A stretch of DNA of 64,000 bases, taken from contig JBBQWR010000008.1 of assembly GCA_038210495.1 (NCBI GenBank), positions 62,001 through 126,000 on the forward strand, written 5' to 3'. How positions within the stretch are numbered: the first letter of the stretch is position 1; each line of letters begins with the position of its first letter. A model generated the notes under the pieces. The model was not told where the DNA came from and ran no database searches. It saw nothing but the letters and a program-made list of their open reading frames with translations. This DNA is from JBBQWR01 sp038210495. GTDB lineage: Bacteria > Planctomycetota > Planctomycetia > Pirellulales > DATAWG01. A program made the position numbers and the translations under genes. Shown piece after piece: positions 1 to 8,905 of this stretch.

Positions 1-3000
1 CCCTTGTATTGAAAGCGGAACCAGAGCGGCGATTGAGCCGCCGCGCGACTGCCCGCCGCGACTGGTTCCCCCGGCAACGGCACATCGATCCAATCATCTC
101 CGCCGCCATGCATGATCGTGCGTCGCTGCCGCGCGGAAAGCTGATCGAATGGCACATCGGCCGGCACGTTCAGCTTCGTCGACAGAGCCACGAGCATCGC
201 CGCGAACATCGGCTGACCGACCGGCGGAAATATCGCGACCGCTCCCTGAGCGAGCGACAGTTTCGGATCGTGCAGCAGGGCCGCCGGATTGGCGCCCGAC
301 TGCGTTCCCAGCCCTTCGCACGATGGGCACCAGCCGAGCGGGCTGTTGAATGAAAAACTATGCGGCGTCAACGGCTCGAAACTGCGGCCGCAATGATCGC
401 AGGCAAAATGCTGACTGTGAATTTCGGTTCGCCACTTTGCTTCCGGCACGTCGTCGGCCGGATACGCGATGTGCAGCACGCCCTTGCCTTTGGAGAGCGC
501 CGTCTCAACGCTGTCTCCAATTCGCGATCGAATGTCGGCTCGCACGACGATCCGGTCGATCACCAGCTCGACCAGATGCTTGCGGCGGCGATCGATGTTG
601 GGTGGCTCGTCGACGGAAAAAGTTTCGCGGTCGATTCGCACCCGAGGATAGCCGGTCGCCCGCAGGTCTTCCCAAAGCGTCTCGTATTTTTCGCCGACTT
701 GCACATCGAGCGGGGCGAGCAGATACAGCTTCATCCCCTCGGGCTCGGCCATGATTTTGTCGATGATCTCATCGGCCGACTGCGTGCCTATCGGCAAATC
801 GCATGAGGGACAATAGGGCACGCCAAGCCGGGCCATGAGCACCCGCAGATAGTCGTAAATTTCGGTCACCGTGCCCACCGTCGAGCGCGGCGTGTGACCC
901 ATGTGTTTTTGCTCGATCGCGATCGCCGGCGACAGGCCTTCGATGTGGTCGAGCTTTGGCTTCTGCATCTGGCCGACGAATTGCCGGGCGTATGAGCTCA
1001 AGCTCTCGACATACCGCCGCTGCCCTTCGGCGTAGATCGTGTCCATCGCCAACGAACTTTTGCCCGAGCCGCTGAGACCGCAGCACACGGTCATCTGATC
1101 GCGGGGAATGACGACGTCCACCCCCTTCAGATTGTGCTGCCGGGCGCCGCGGACGATGATCGCTTTGGATTCGGGAGTCGCGGGCTTGCGCGGCTTGGCC
1201 ATCTCCGCGAATTTGGTGAGCTTTGCCTGTCGCTCCGGGTCGAGATAAGGCGCCAGCGCCTGGCCCGTGTGCGAATCGGCTTGCTGGGCGACATGCTCGG
1301 GCGTGCCGGTCGCAATAATCCGACCGCCGCCGCTGCCGCCCTCGGGACCCAGGTCGATGATCCAATCGGCCGTTTTGATGACGTCGAGATTGTGCTCGAC
1401 CACGAGCACGGTATTGCCCGCGTCGACGAAATCGTGCAGCACCTTAAGCAGCATCTGGATGTCGGCGAAGTGCAGGCCCGTCGTCGGTTCGTCGAGCAAA
1501 TACAGCGTTCGGCCGGTGCTCTTCTTTACGAGTTCCCTGGCCAGCTTGATACGTTGGGCCTCGCCGCCGGAGAGCGTGGGCGACGGCTGACCGAGTTTCA
1601 AATAGTCGAGGCCGACGTCGTGCAGAGTTTGCAGCTTGTGCCGCACGTCCGGCACGTTCTCGAAGTGCGTGACCGCCTGCTGAATGTCCATCTCGAGCAC
1701 ATCGGCAATGCTTTGACCTTTGAAACGCACCTGAAGCGTTTCGCGATTGAACCGGTGTCCCGAGCAAACCGGACAAGTGACCCACACGTCGGCCAAAAAA
1801 TCCATTTCGAGCCGGGTCGAGCCGTTGCCCTCGCAGGCCTCGCACCGACCACCACTGACGTTGAAGCTGAACCGGCCCGGTTTGTAGCCGCGCGCTTTCG
1901 ACTCTGCCAGCTTGGCGTAAAGACTGCGAATATCGTCGAACACCTTGATATAGGTCGAGGGATTGGATCGCGGCGTGCGGCCGATCGGCGATTGATCGAT
2001 GGCGATCAACTTGTCGAGATGCCCGAGCCCTTCGATTCGGTCGAAATCGCCAGGGTTTCCGAGACCTCCATTGAGATCGCGGCGGAGTGCTTCGACCAAG
2101 ATGTCGTTGACGAGCGAGCTTTTTCCGGAGCCGGAGGCGCCGGTCACGCAGACGAACGCGCCGAGCGGAATCTCGACGTCGACATTGCGCAGATTATTAT
2201 GTCGCGCGCCGACGATCCGGATTGTCGGTGAAGCGAAGGCGGAGTCGGCCGGGATCTCTGGCGGCGGTGTCGCGGGAGCGAATCGTCCACGACCTTTGGT
2301 GGCATTGGCATAGGCTTCGGCGTTCCAGTCTTGAAGGCGCCACTTTTCGCCGGTCGCCGAATTTTCGGCTGCGAGCCGGCGGGTAGCCGGGACTTCGATC
2401 TTAACTTTGCCGGAGAGATATTGGCCGGTCAGGCTGCGAGCCGATTTGGCGATCGTCGTGGCCGGGCCGTGGGCGACGAGCTCGCCGCCGCGAACGCCGG
2501 GGCCTGGGCCGAAATCCAAAATCGTGTCGGCGGCCCGCATTGTGTCTTCGTCGTGCTCGACGACGACGACCGTGTTGCCTTTGTCGCGAAGCTGCGTGAG
2601 CGTGTCGAGCAGCTTTTGATTGTCCCTGGGATGCAGACCGATGGACGGCTCGTCGAGAATATAAAGCACGCCGACCAAGCCGCAGCCAATCTGGCCGGCG
2701 AGACGAATGCGCTGCGATTCGCCGCCCGAAAGAGTCGGCGCCGTGCGGTCGAGAGCCAGATATTCCAGCCCAACGTTGACGAGAAAACCAAGCCGGCCGC
2801 GGATTTCCTTGAGCAGCTCGGCCGCGATCGTTTGCCCCGTCGCATCGAGCTCGAGTTGACTGAAAAATTCGGCGGCGTCTTGCACCGACAATCCGCACAC
2901 CTCGGGCAACGATCGCAGCGGCTTGTCGGCGAACTTTGGATTCGTTGTCGCGACTTTAACCGACCGTCCCTGCGGTCCCAGTCGAGCGCCGTTGCAGGTT

Positions 3001-4430
3001 GCGCAGCGGACGACGCTCATGTATTTTTCGAGCTGCCGCCGCTGAATGCTGCTGCCGGCCGCGCGATACCGCGACAACAGTTGCGGAATGATTCCCTCGA
3101 ATCGGCCGCCGTATTTCTTGCCGTGGGCGCCGTTCCTCCAAGTGAACGTAATGTGCTCATCGCCAGTTCCCCACAACCAGAGCTTTTGCAAGTCGGGCGA
3201 CAAATCGCGCCAGGGGGTCTCGAGCATTGTGCCGGAGTCGATCTCGCGGCGCCGCTCCATCGAGTCGGCGACCCCTTGAAAAATGTGCCGCCGCCAGCGT
3301 CCCATGTCCTTCCAAGGCCCGATCAACTCGATGCATCCGTCTTTGAACGAGCGATCGGCGTCGCTAATCAGTCGCGACTCTTCGAAGCCATAAATTTCGC
3401 CCAGGCCGTCGCAGTCGCGGCACATTCCCTGGGGGCTGTTGAAGCTGAAAAGCTGCGGCGTGGGGGTCTCAAAACTGAGGCCGCAATGCGTGCAAGCGTA
3501 ATGCGCGGAAAAGATTGTGTCGTCGTAGCTCCGAGCGATCGACTCGGCGGCGCCGGCGATCGAAGTCTCGGACGCGTCGCCAGATTCACGACTTTGACCG
3601 CTAACCGAGTCGTCGTCGGGATCGAAATCGGGATCGACCGCGGCCGGCAGCAAATCGTTCTTTCGCGGCTTGCGTCGCCCCTTCGTTTGACTCTCGATCG
3701 ATGCCGGTCCCGCGTCGATCGCCACGATCAAATTGCCTTCGCCCAATCGCAGCGCCAGTTCCACCGCTTCGGCCAAACGCGAGCGAATCGTCGGACCGGC
3801 CACCAGTCGATCGACGACCACTTCGATATGATGCCGCATCTGCCGATCGAGCCGCAGTTCGTCGGTCAGCCCGACAACTTGGCCGTCGACTCTGGCCCGA
3901 GCGAATCCCTGCTTCAGCAGATCGACGAACAGATCGCGATACTCGCCCTTCTTCGCTTGCACCAGCGGCGCCAGCACGAGAAACTGCGTGCCGGTTTCGA
4001 ATCCGGCGATTCGCTCGATGATTTGCTCGCGACTCTGAGCCGTGATCGGCCGATCGCAATTGGGACAATGGCCTTGGCCGGCCCGAGCGAACAGCACGCG
4101 GAGATAGTCGTAGATCTCCGTGATCGTGCCGACGGTGGATCGCGGATTTTGCCCCGACGTTTTTTGCGATATCGAGATCGAGGGACTCAGTCCGGAGATG
4201 AAGTCGACGTCCGGCTTGGGCATCTGCCCCAAAAACTGCCGGGCGAAGCTAGATAGGCTTTCGACGTACCGCCGCTGCCCCTCGGCATACAGCGTGTCGA
4301 ACGCCAGCGAGCTTTTACCGGAGCCGCTGACGCCGGTGAAACATATCAATTGATTGCGCGGCAGAACGAGATCGACATCCCGCAGATTATGCTCGCGGGC
4401 GCCTTTGATGATGATGTCCGAGGCAACCAT
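1..4430 (-). CDS. uvrA: Excinuclease ABC subunit UvrA, tandem-duplicated fusion (3' end outside window)
   Basis: ATP-dependent damage-recognition subunit of nucleotide excision repair; it loads UvrB. The frame opens at ATG 4430 and stays open to the window edge (at least 1476 residues; a normal UvrA is about 940-1000). Copy 1 is complete: Walker A GVSGSGKSS (33-41), zinc site ACTHC...CRDC, LSGGESQR (about 567), second Walker A TGASGSGKSSL (about 765), zinc finger CEAC...CPVC (about 860), LSGGEAQR (about 952) and Walker B LYLLDEPTTGLH. A linker leads in the same frame to copy 2 at about residue 1090: IIVRGARQHNLK, Walker A GLSGSGKSSLAMDT and zinc site ACDHC...CPSC. Copy 1 also has an acidic Ser/Asp-rich insertion of about 40 residues before its first zinc site. 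I believe long duplicated UvrAs occur in other planctomycetes, but could not check. The C-terminal end of copy 2 is not visible. Confidence 0.95.
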   Translation of the reverse strand, partial: MVASDIIIKGAREHNLRDVDLVLPRNQLICFTGVSGSGKSSLAFDTLYAEGQRRYVESLSSFARQFLGQMPKPDVDFISGLSPSISISQKTSGQNPRSTVGTITEIYDYLRVLFARAGQGHCPNCDRPITAQSREQIIERIAGFETGTQFLVLAPLVQAKKGEYRDLFVDLLKQGFARARVDGQVVGLTDELRLDRQMRHHIEVVVDRLVAGPTIRSRLAEAVELALRLGEGNLIVAIDAGPASIESQTKGRRKPRKNDLLPAAVDPDFDPDDDSVSGQSRESGDASETSIAGAAESIARSYDDTIFSAHYACTHCGLSFETPTPQLFSFNSPQGMCRDCDGLGEIYGFEESRLISDADRSFKDGCIELIGPWKDMGRWRRHIFQGVADSMERRREIDSGTMLETPWRDLSPDLQKLWLWGTGDEHITFTWRNGAHGKKYGGRFEGIIPQLLSRYRAAGSSIQRRQLEKYMSVVRCATCNGARLGPQGRSVKVATTNPKFADKPLRSLPEVCGLSVQDAAEFFSQLELDATGQTIAAELLKEIRGRLGFLVNVGLEYLALDRTAPTLSGGESQRIRLAGQIGCGLVGVLYILDEPSIGLHPRDNQKLLDTLTQLRDKGNTVVVVEHDEDTMRAADTILDFGPGPGVRGGELVAHGPATTIAKSARSLTGQYLSGKVKIEVPATRRLAAENSATGEKWRLQDWNAEAYANATKGRGRFAPATPPPEIPADSAFASPTIRIVGARHNNLRNVDVEIPLGAFVCVTGASGSGKSSLVNDILVEALRRDLNGGLGNPGDFDRIEGLGHLDKLIAIDQSPIGRTPRSNPSTYIKVFDDIRSLYAKLAESKARGYKPGRFSFNVSGGRCEACEGNGSTRLEMDFLADVWVTCPVCSGHRFNRETLQVRFKGQSIADVLEMDIQQAVTHFENVPDVRHKLQTLHDVGLDYLKLGQPSPTLSGGEAQRIKLARELVKKSTGRTLYLLDEPTTGLHFADIQMLLKVLHDFVDAGNTVLVVEHNLDVIKTADWIIDLGPEGGSGGGRIIATGTPEHVAQQADSHTGQALAPYLDPERQAKLTKFAEMAKPRKPATPESKAIIVRGARQHNLKGVDVVIPRDQMTVCCGLSGSGKSSLAMDTIYAEGQRRYVESLSSYARQFVGQMQKPKLDHIEGLSPAIAIEQKHMGHTPRSTVGTVTEIYDYLRVLMARLGVPYCPSCDLPIGTQSADEIIDKIMAEPEGMKLYLLAPLDVQVGEKYETLWEDLRATGYPRVRIDRETFSVDEPPNIDRRRKHLVELVIDRIVVRADIRSRIGDSVETALSKGKGVLHIAYPADDVPEAKWRTEIHSQHFACDHCGRSFEPLTPHSFSFNSPLGWCPSCEGLGTQSGANPAALLHDPKLSLAQGAVAIFPPVGQPMFAAMLVALSTKLNVPADVPFDQLSARQRRTIMHGGGDDWIDVPLPGEPVAAGSRAAAQSPLWFRFQYK

Positions 4431-4820
4431 GCGGGGATTCTTAAAGAGCGAGATGGGTCCATCACATCGGCGGCGTCCGGCCCATGACTCGCCCACCAGC
4501 GCCGGCGTGCGAGCCGGGGCGAGAAGGTGTGAGCCAGCCTCCGTGGCGGATAGACGTTCGTCCGTGAGCAATCAGATATTGTATAGGCCCCGGTCGCCGC
4601 GGGACTAGGGGGCAGATTTCGGCGAACCAGCTATCGTGCATTATAGAGAGCCAACAAGCGATCCGAATTCATGAAGAAAGTCAGCGATTGAATCAAGCTC
4701 CGCCAATAGAATAGGAACTCGATTGATCATTCGTTTGGACGCCAACATCGCGATTTATTTTGTCGATCGGAATGATACCGCTTTGGCGAAGTGCTCGGCG
4801 ATTGATATCGAGATCACTGT
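4431..4820. other. Gene-free stretch between uvrA and the SulP gene
   Basis: About 390 bases without a convincing coding frame. It must carry the uvrA 5' region. On the minus strand a TATAAT-like hexamer lies near 4640-4650, but I see no good -35 partner, so I do not call a promoter. No tRNA or repeat recognised. Confidence 0.5.
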
Positions 4821-6638
4821 CTAAATCATGTAATACAACGGTTCACCGCTCGCCGCCGGTTCTCCTCGACGGGGACATGTCTCGCATAGATCCGCGCCGA
4901 GCAACTCATACGCATGCCGGACGGCTTCGATCGTCGACGAGCCAGGGGTCGCGTCTTGCAAGAACACGCAGTCGGCCGGCAAGAGTTGGTCGAAACCGAC
5001 GTTCTTCATCGCCTTGAAAAAATCTTCTCGCACGCCGCACAGTAGCACCGTCACGCGCTTCGCCCGCATGTCCACGACGAATTGTTCCAGCAGCTTCAGG
5101 CAAACCATGTCCGGGTTGCGCGCCCGACGGACCCTCAGAAGCACGATCTTCACGCCTTGGTTGGCTCGCTCGCGAAGCCGATCGAGCAATTCCTCGAACT
5201 CGGGCGAGGCGCCAAAAAATAGCTCTCCCTCCAAATCGAACATCGCCAGATTGGGGCAAGGTTCGTCCGCCGCTTGCCGCTCGCGAACGATTCTTCCGGC
5301 GCCGACTTGCAATTCGGTCGCGTGCAGTCGCGCCGCGCGGGGGACGAACATGATGAACGAAAGTAGCGTGCCGATGAGCACGGAGTATTCGACGCTCACA
5401 AAGATGGCGGTGAGCGCCGTGACCAGCACGAGGATGGCGTCGTATCGCGAGGTGCTGATGGCGAATCGCAGTCGCCCCCAGTCCAACAGTCCGGCCGCGG
5501 TGACCAGCAAAATTCCGCCCAGCGCCGCCTTGGGCACATAAGCGGCCAGCGGCGTGAATAAGATCATGATCGCGGCCGTCGCTCCGGCCGAGTAGACGCC
5601 CGACCAGCGACTCACCGCCCCCGCCTGAAAGTTAATTGCCGAGCGAGTCAGCGATCCGGAGCCGGGCATGCATTGAAAAAACCCACCGGTCAGGTTGGCC
5701 AGCCCCTCGGCCAGACATTGCCGATTGTAATCCAGCGATTGGCGCGTTTGAGTCGCGAGCGACTTGGCGATCGAAAGCGCTTCCAGGAGTCCCAAGAGCG
5801 CGATCGCCACGGCGCCGCCGCTCATTTGCTGAAGCCACGACAGTTTCAGCTCGGGGATATGCGGGGCGGGCAACCCGGCCGGCACATTGCCGACCACGGC
5901 CACCATCTGATGGCCGACGGCGTCGGGAGTCGACCAGCCCATGAAATGCGTAAGGGCGGCAGCGGCGATGAGCACGAACAGCATGTCGACGCGTGGCAGC
6001 CGATACCGGCGAACGATTCGTCGCAGCACGACGACCGACACGGTCACCCCGACGCTTATCCCCAAAGAATAGGGGTTCACCCGGCCCCCTTGCGTCACGG
6101 TCAACCACAGCCGATAGAGCAGATGCATATGGCCATCCCCCTGGTCTTTAAGACCCAGGATGTTGGCGATTTGCGTCAGCGCGATCAGCAATCCAGCGCC
6201 GGCCATAAACCCGATAATGACCGATTCGGAAACATATCGAGTCAGATCACCCAAGCGAAACAGCGCTATGGCGATTTGCAACAGGCCCACCATGATCGCC
6301 AGGACGAAAAGGGCCTCCAGCACGGCCGTAGAGCTGGCGGCCTCGGACGTCACGCCTGCCAGCGCGCTGAAGACGACCAGCGAGATTGCGTTAGTGGGCC
6401 CATTGATCAGAAACGACGACGAACCAAAAAACGATCCGACCGCGGTTACGACGATGGCCGCATAGAGGCCGCACTTCGGATCGACGCCGGCGATGAGTGC
6501 ATAAGCCATCGCCTGGGGAACCGCGATCGCCGAAACCGTCAGACCGGCGATTGCGTCGCGACGAAAGCGCGCGCCCGCGCTCAAAGATCGCGCGGAATCA
6601 GAATCAGCCTGGCGCGATGCCGCGGTAGCCCGTCCCAT
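4821..6638 (-). CDS. SulP family anion permease with C-terminal STAS domain
   Basis: Inner-membrane transporter of the SulP (SLC26) family, which moves sulfate, bicarbonate or other anions by proton or sodium coupling or by exchange; the substrate cannot be read from sequence. About 605 residues. The N-terminal region shows the family signature AGLTVSAIAVPQAMAYALIAG, followed by many hydrophobic segments. The cytoplasmic STAS domain covers about 474-580 (starting LAMFDLEGELFFGASPEF). ATG at 6638 is preferred; a TTG at 6680 would add 14 residues. It lies downstream of motAB on the same strand but is separated from it by about 200 bases holding a repeat cluster, so cotranscription is uncertain. 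No carbonic anhydrase or sulfate assimilation gene lies nearby to suggest the substrate. Confidence 0.9.
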   Translation of the reverse strand: MGRATAASRQADSDSARSLSAGARFRRDAIAGLTVSAIAVPQAMAYALIAGVDPKCGLYAAIVVTAVGSFFGSSSFLINGPTNAISLVVFSALAGVTSEAASSTAVLEALFVLAIMVGLLQIAIALFRLGDLTRYVSESVIIGFMAGAGLLIALTQIANILGLKDQGDGHMHLLYRLWLTVTQGGRVNPYSLGISVGVTVSVVVLRRIVRRYRLPRVDMLFVLIAAAALTHFMGWSTPDAVGHQMVAVVGNVPAGLPAPHIPELKLSWLQQMSGGAVAIALLGLLEALSIAKSLATQTRQSLDYNRQCLAEGLANLTGGFFQCMPGSGSLTRSAINFQAGAVSRWSGVYSAGATAAIMILFTPLAAYVPKAALGGILLVTAAGLLDWGRLRFAISTSRYDAILVLVTALTAIFVSVEYSVLIGTLLSFIMFVPRAARLHATELQVGAGRIVRERQAADEPCPNLAMFDLEGELFFGASPEFEELLDRLRERANQGVKIVLLRVRRARNPDMVCLKLLEQFVVDMRAKRVTVLLCGVREDFFKAMKNVGFDQLLPADCVFLQDATPGSSTIEAVRHAYELLGADLCETCPRRGEPAASGEPLYYMI

Positions 6639-6732
6639 GAACGCCCATTGGAGAAAAATGCGAAAACGGCGAATCGCCAATTATGTCGCGAAGGGACCGG
6701 CGGTTCAAAGATCAATTTGGCCCAAGGCGGGC

Positions 6733-6851
6733 GTAGGTCAGGCAATTGGCCTGACGCAGACTAATAGGTCAGGCATCCTACCTGACATGCGCGCCGGTCA
6801 CGTCCTCATGCACCCGACGTCGAACTGTCAGGCCCAGAGAGCCTGACCTAC
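6733..6851. repeat. Cluster of GTCAGGC inverted repeats overlapping the motB stop codon
   Basis: Outer arms GTAGGTCAGGC (6733-6743) and GCCTGACCTAC (6841-6851) are perfect inverted repeats. Inside are further small palindromes built from the same core: TCAGGC/GCCTGA at 6738-6754, a second around 6766-6786, and GTCAGGC/GCCTGAC at 6828-6848. The right arm contains the motB stop codon (6848-6850 on the minus strand). It could act as a terminator or mRNA-stabilising REP-like element after motB; the role is inferred. Confidence 0.75.
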
Positions 6852-7642
6852 TCCGTCTCGCTCGTCGTCGGCGCCGGGCGGATCACTCGCTTGCCGCCTG
6901 ATTTCTTCGGAGCCTCACCCTCTTTCTTCGTCAAATCGCGAATGTTGGAGGCGATTTCGCTCAGCACGAAGACTTCCACGCGGCAATTCGGAATCGAGAG
7001 CACATCGTTCTGGGCGCTCGTGGCCGGTTCGTTCGCGGCGCTTTGACTCAAGCGAATCCGCGATGGCTCAATCCCCTTGGACAAAAGGTACTTCATCACG
7101 GCTTGGCTGCGGGCGTAACACAGGTCCCACGCATCGTGGTAAGCACTGCTGCTGGCCAAAGGTCGGGCGGAGGCGTGTCCGCGAATTTCGATTTTGGAGA
7201 GTTTTCCCAGCAGCCCGCCCGCCATGCGATCGAGGACTTGCTGGCCATGCTCGTCCAGATCGGCCGACTCCTCGGCGAATGGCACGAGCATCTCCACGGC
7301 TAAATTGTTGCCGTCGTGTAGACCGAGAATCGTCGGCTTTCGTCCGGCCCCTTTGCCTTTGCCCTCGTCGTCGGGCGACTTGGGCGCCGAGCCTTGCTTT
7401 TCTCTGGAGGCTGCCACATGCGGGGAGGCCGGTGGGGCGCCGTCGCTTTGAATCAAGCCGTTCGATTTGCCATTGCCGTTTCGCGAGACCTTGCCCGACG
7501 GATCGGTGAAATAGCCGGCGATTGCTTCGCGAACAGGCTTACTCTGTGCGACGATCCACATGACCATGAAGAAGGCCATCATGGCGGTCACGAAGTCCGC
7601 GTACGCTACTTTCCAGGCGCCGCCGCCACCCTTGCCTGCCAT
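6848..7642 (-). CDS. motB: Flagellar motor stator protein MotB
   Basis: Stator subunit that anchors the proton-conducting MotA/MotB complex to peptidoglycan. 264 residues. The N-terminus has the MotB start KVAYADFVTAMMAFFMVMWIV: one transmembrane helix with the ion-binding aspartate at residue 16 (YAD). A Gly/Ser/Lys-rich plug and linker (about 45-105) precedes an OmpA-like peptidoglycan-binding domain at about 117-235 (IEIRGHAS...YARSQAVMKYL...NCRVEVFVL). It follows motA on the same strand after 48 bases, the usual motAB order. No other flagellar gene is in the window, so the stator genes are apart from the main flagellar clusters, at least locally. The stop codon lies in a repeat arm. Confidence 0.95.
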   Translation of the reverse strand: MAGKGGGGAWKVAYADFVTAMMAFFMVMWIVAQSKPVREAIAGYFTDPSGKVSRNGNGKSNGLIQSDGAPPASPHVAASREKQGSAPKSPDDEGKGKGAGRKPTILGLHDGNNLAVEMLVPFAEESADLDEHGQQVLDRMAGGLLGKLSKIEIRGHASARPLASSSAYHDAWDLCYARSQAVMKYLLSKGIEPSRIRLSQSAANEPATSAQNDVLSIPNCRVEVFVLSEIASNIRDLTKKEGEAPKKSGGKRVIRPAPTTSETE

Positions 7643-7690
7643 AGTTGGTTATCTCAATTTCAGAGTGTCGGAAAGAGGCTTGAGGCCTGA

Positions 7691-8551
7691 CTATGCCGCG
7701 TCGGCCGCTTTGAACAGCGCGTCGAGCTCGTCGCGTGTCGGACGCAGATCGCTGGTTAAGCCACGACGGGCTTGGTCGATGGCCACTTTCGGCGGCAGGT
7801 TTTTGACGAACGCCAACACGATCGAGGCGATCGTACGGAAGAAGGCCATTTCTTCGTGGCCCAGGCTTTCCATCCGTCCGGCTAACGGACCGATGAATCC
7901 ATAGGAGGCCAAGATGCCCAAGAACGTTCCGACCAGCGCGGCGCCGACCTTCTCGCCGATCTCATTCACCGGCCCGTCGATCGAGGCCATCGTGATCACA
8001 ATCCCAAGCACGGCGGCGACGATTCCGAATCCGGGCAGTCCGTCGGCCGTTTTGGTGAGCACGGCCAGCGGAGCATGATGCTCTTCTTCGATCGTCTTGA
8101 GCTCGGTTTCCAGCAGCACTTCAAGCTGATCGGCGTTCACTGTCCCCTCAATCACCGGCGCCAGAGCGCCGCAGATGAAGTCGGTCACGTGATGATTTTT
8201 GGCGATCAGCGGGTACTTGTTGAGAATGGCGCTTTCGTGCGGGTTGGACACATGCGATTCCAGCGCGATCAGACCGTCGCGCCGCGCGACTTTCAGAAAA
8301 TCGTACATCACCTTGAAGAGCTCGCCATAGGTCGCCTTGTTGAACGGCGAGCCTTTGAGCGTGGCGAGGATCCCCTTCATGAGATCCTTGAGCACCTTGA
8401 TTGGCGACATGATCACCAGCGCGCCCAGCGCGGCGCCGCCGATCGTCAGCACTTCAGTGGGATGGATCAGGGCGCCGATCTGACCGCCGGACAAAACAAA
8501 TCCAGCCAAGACGGCGACGACAACGATGACAGCTCCGGCGATGACAACCAT
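7691..8551 (-). CDS. motA: Flagellar motor stator protein MotA
   Basis: Ion-channel stator subunit that generates torque on the flagellar switch with MotB. 286 residues, typical length. Four hydrophobic segments are visible (about 3-20, 35-50, 172-190 and 203-222). Functional residues match E. coli numbering: Arg90 and Glu98 in the cytoplasmic loop, Pro173 in GLPGFG, and Pro222 in GFIGP. The ATG at 8551 starts MVVIAGAVIVVV, similar to a normal MotA start. It is first in an apparent motAB pair. Motility in planctomycetes usually belongs to the swarmer cell; that link is background knowledge, not seen here. Confidence 0.95.
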   Translation of the reverse strand: MVVIAGAVIVVVAVLAGFVLSGGQIGALIHPTEVLTIGGAALGALVIMSPIKVLKDLMKGILATLKGSPFNKATYGELFKVMYDFLKVARRDGLIALESHVSNPHESAILNKYPLIAKNHHVTDFICGALAPVIEGTVNADQLEVLLETELKTIEEEHHAPLAVLTKTADGLPGFGIVAAVLGIVITMASIDGPVNEIGEKVGAALVGTFLGILASYGFIGPLAGRMESLGHEEMAFFRTIASIVLAFVKNLPPKVAIDQARRGLTSDLRPTRDELDALFKAADAA

Positions 8552-8905
8552 GAGTGGCTTAAGTCCTGATGACGAATATTGAGTATTGAATTAAGGATGA
8601 AACTCGAACGACGAAAGACAAATGGCCTAGCTCGGTCAAGTTTTCGATTTTCGCGCCGGGTGGCCGGGGCTGGAGGCGCTTCGCCGAAGCCCCGGTTGGC
8701 AAACGCCCCACTGAGTCCGCAAGGGGATATAGCATGTAGCCGACTCACGGCAACTTGGCGCCTAGTTTTCCGGGCCAATACGGCTCGCAGTGAGGGGCGC
8801 GGCTGGTGGAATCGTGCCGCCGATGAGTGTTTTACAACCTAGATTTGAAGATACCATCGTTTATTCCCCCGAAGCCAGTTCGCCATTACAGTTGGCCCAT
8901 CATCC
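8552..8905. other. Divergent intergenic region between motA and the membrane-protein gene
   Basis: About 350 bases between divergent starts. It contains the palindromic repeat at 8664-8695. I see no coding frame and no clear promoter consensus, though start signals for both flanking genes should lie here. Confidence 0.5.
8664..8695. repeat. Dispersed palindromic repeat, copy A of three
   Basis: A 32-base unit beginning CCGGGGCTGGAGGCG and ending CGAAGCCCCGG, able to fold into a stem of CCGGGGCT with AGCCCCGG plus an inner GGCG/CGCC pairing. Closely matching copies lie at 32366-32399 and 35145-35176. This copy lies between two divergently transcribed genes, so it is not simply a transcription terminator. 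Confidence 0.85.

Noticed and set aside
2331..4256. Long plus-strand open frame (641 codons) and a similar one at 1134-2231
   Set aside because: Both lie antisense to uvrA, whose frame has all family motifs. The antisense translations are Arg/Ala-rich and resemble nothing; they arise from high GC.
4600..4660. uvrA promoter with TATAAT-like hexamer on the minus strand
   Set aside because: No acceptable -35 element at the right distance, so not reported as a feature.
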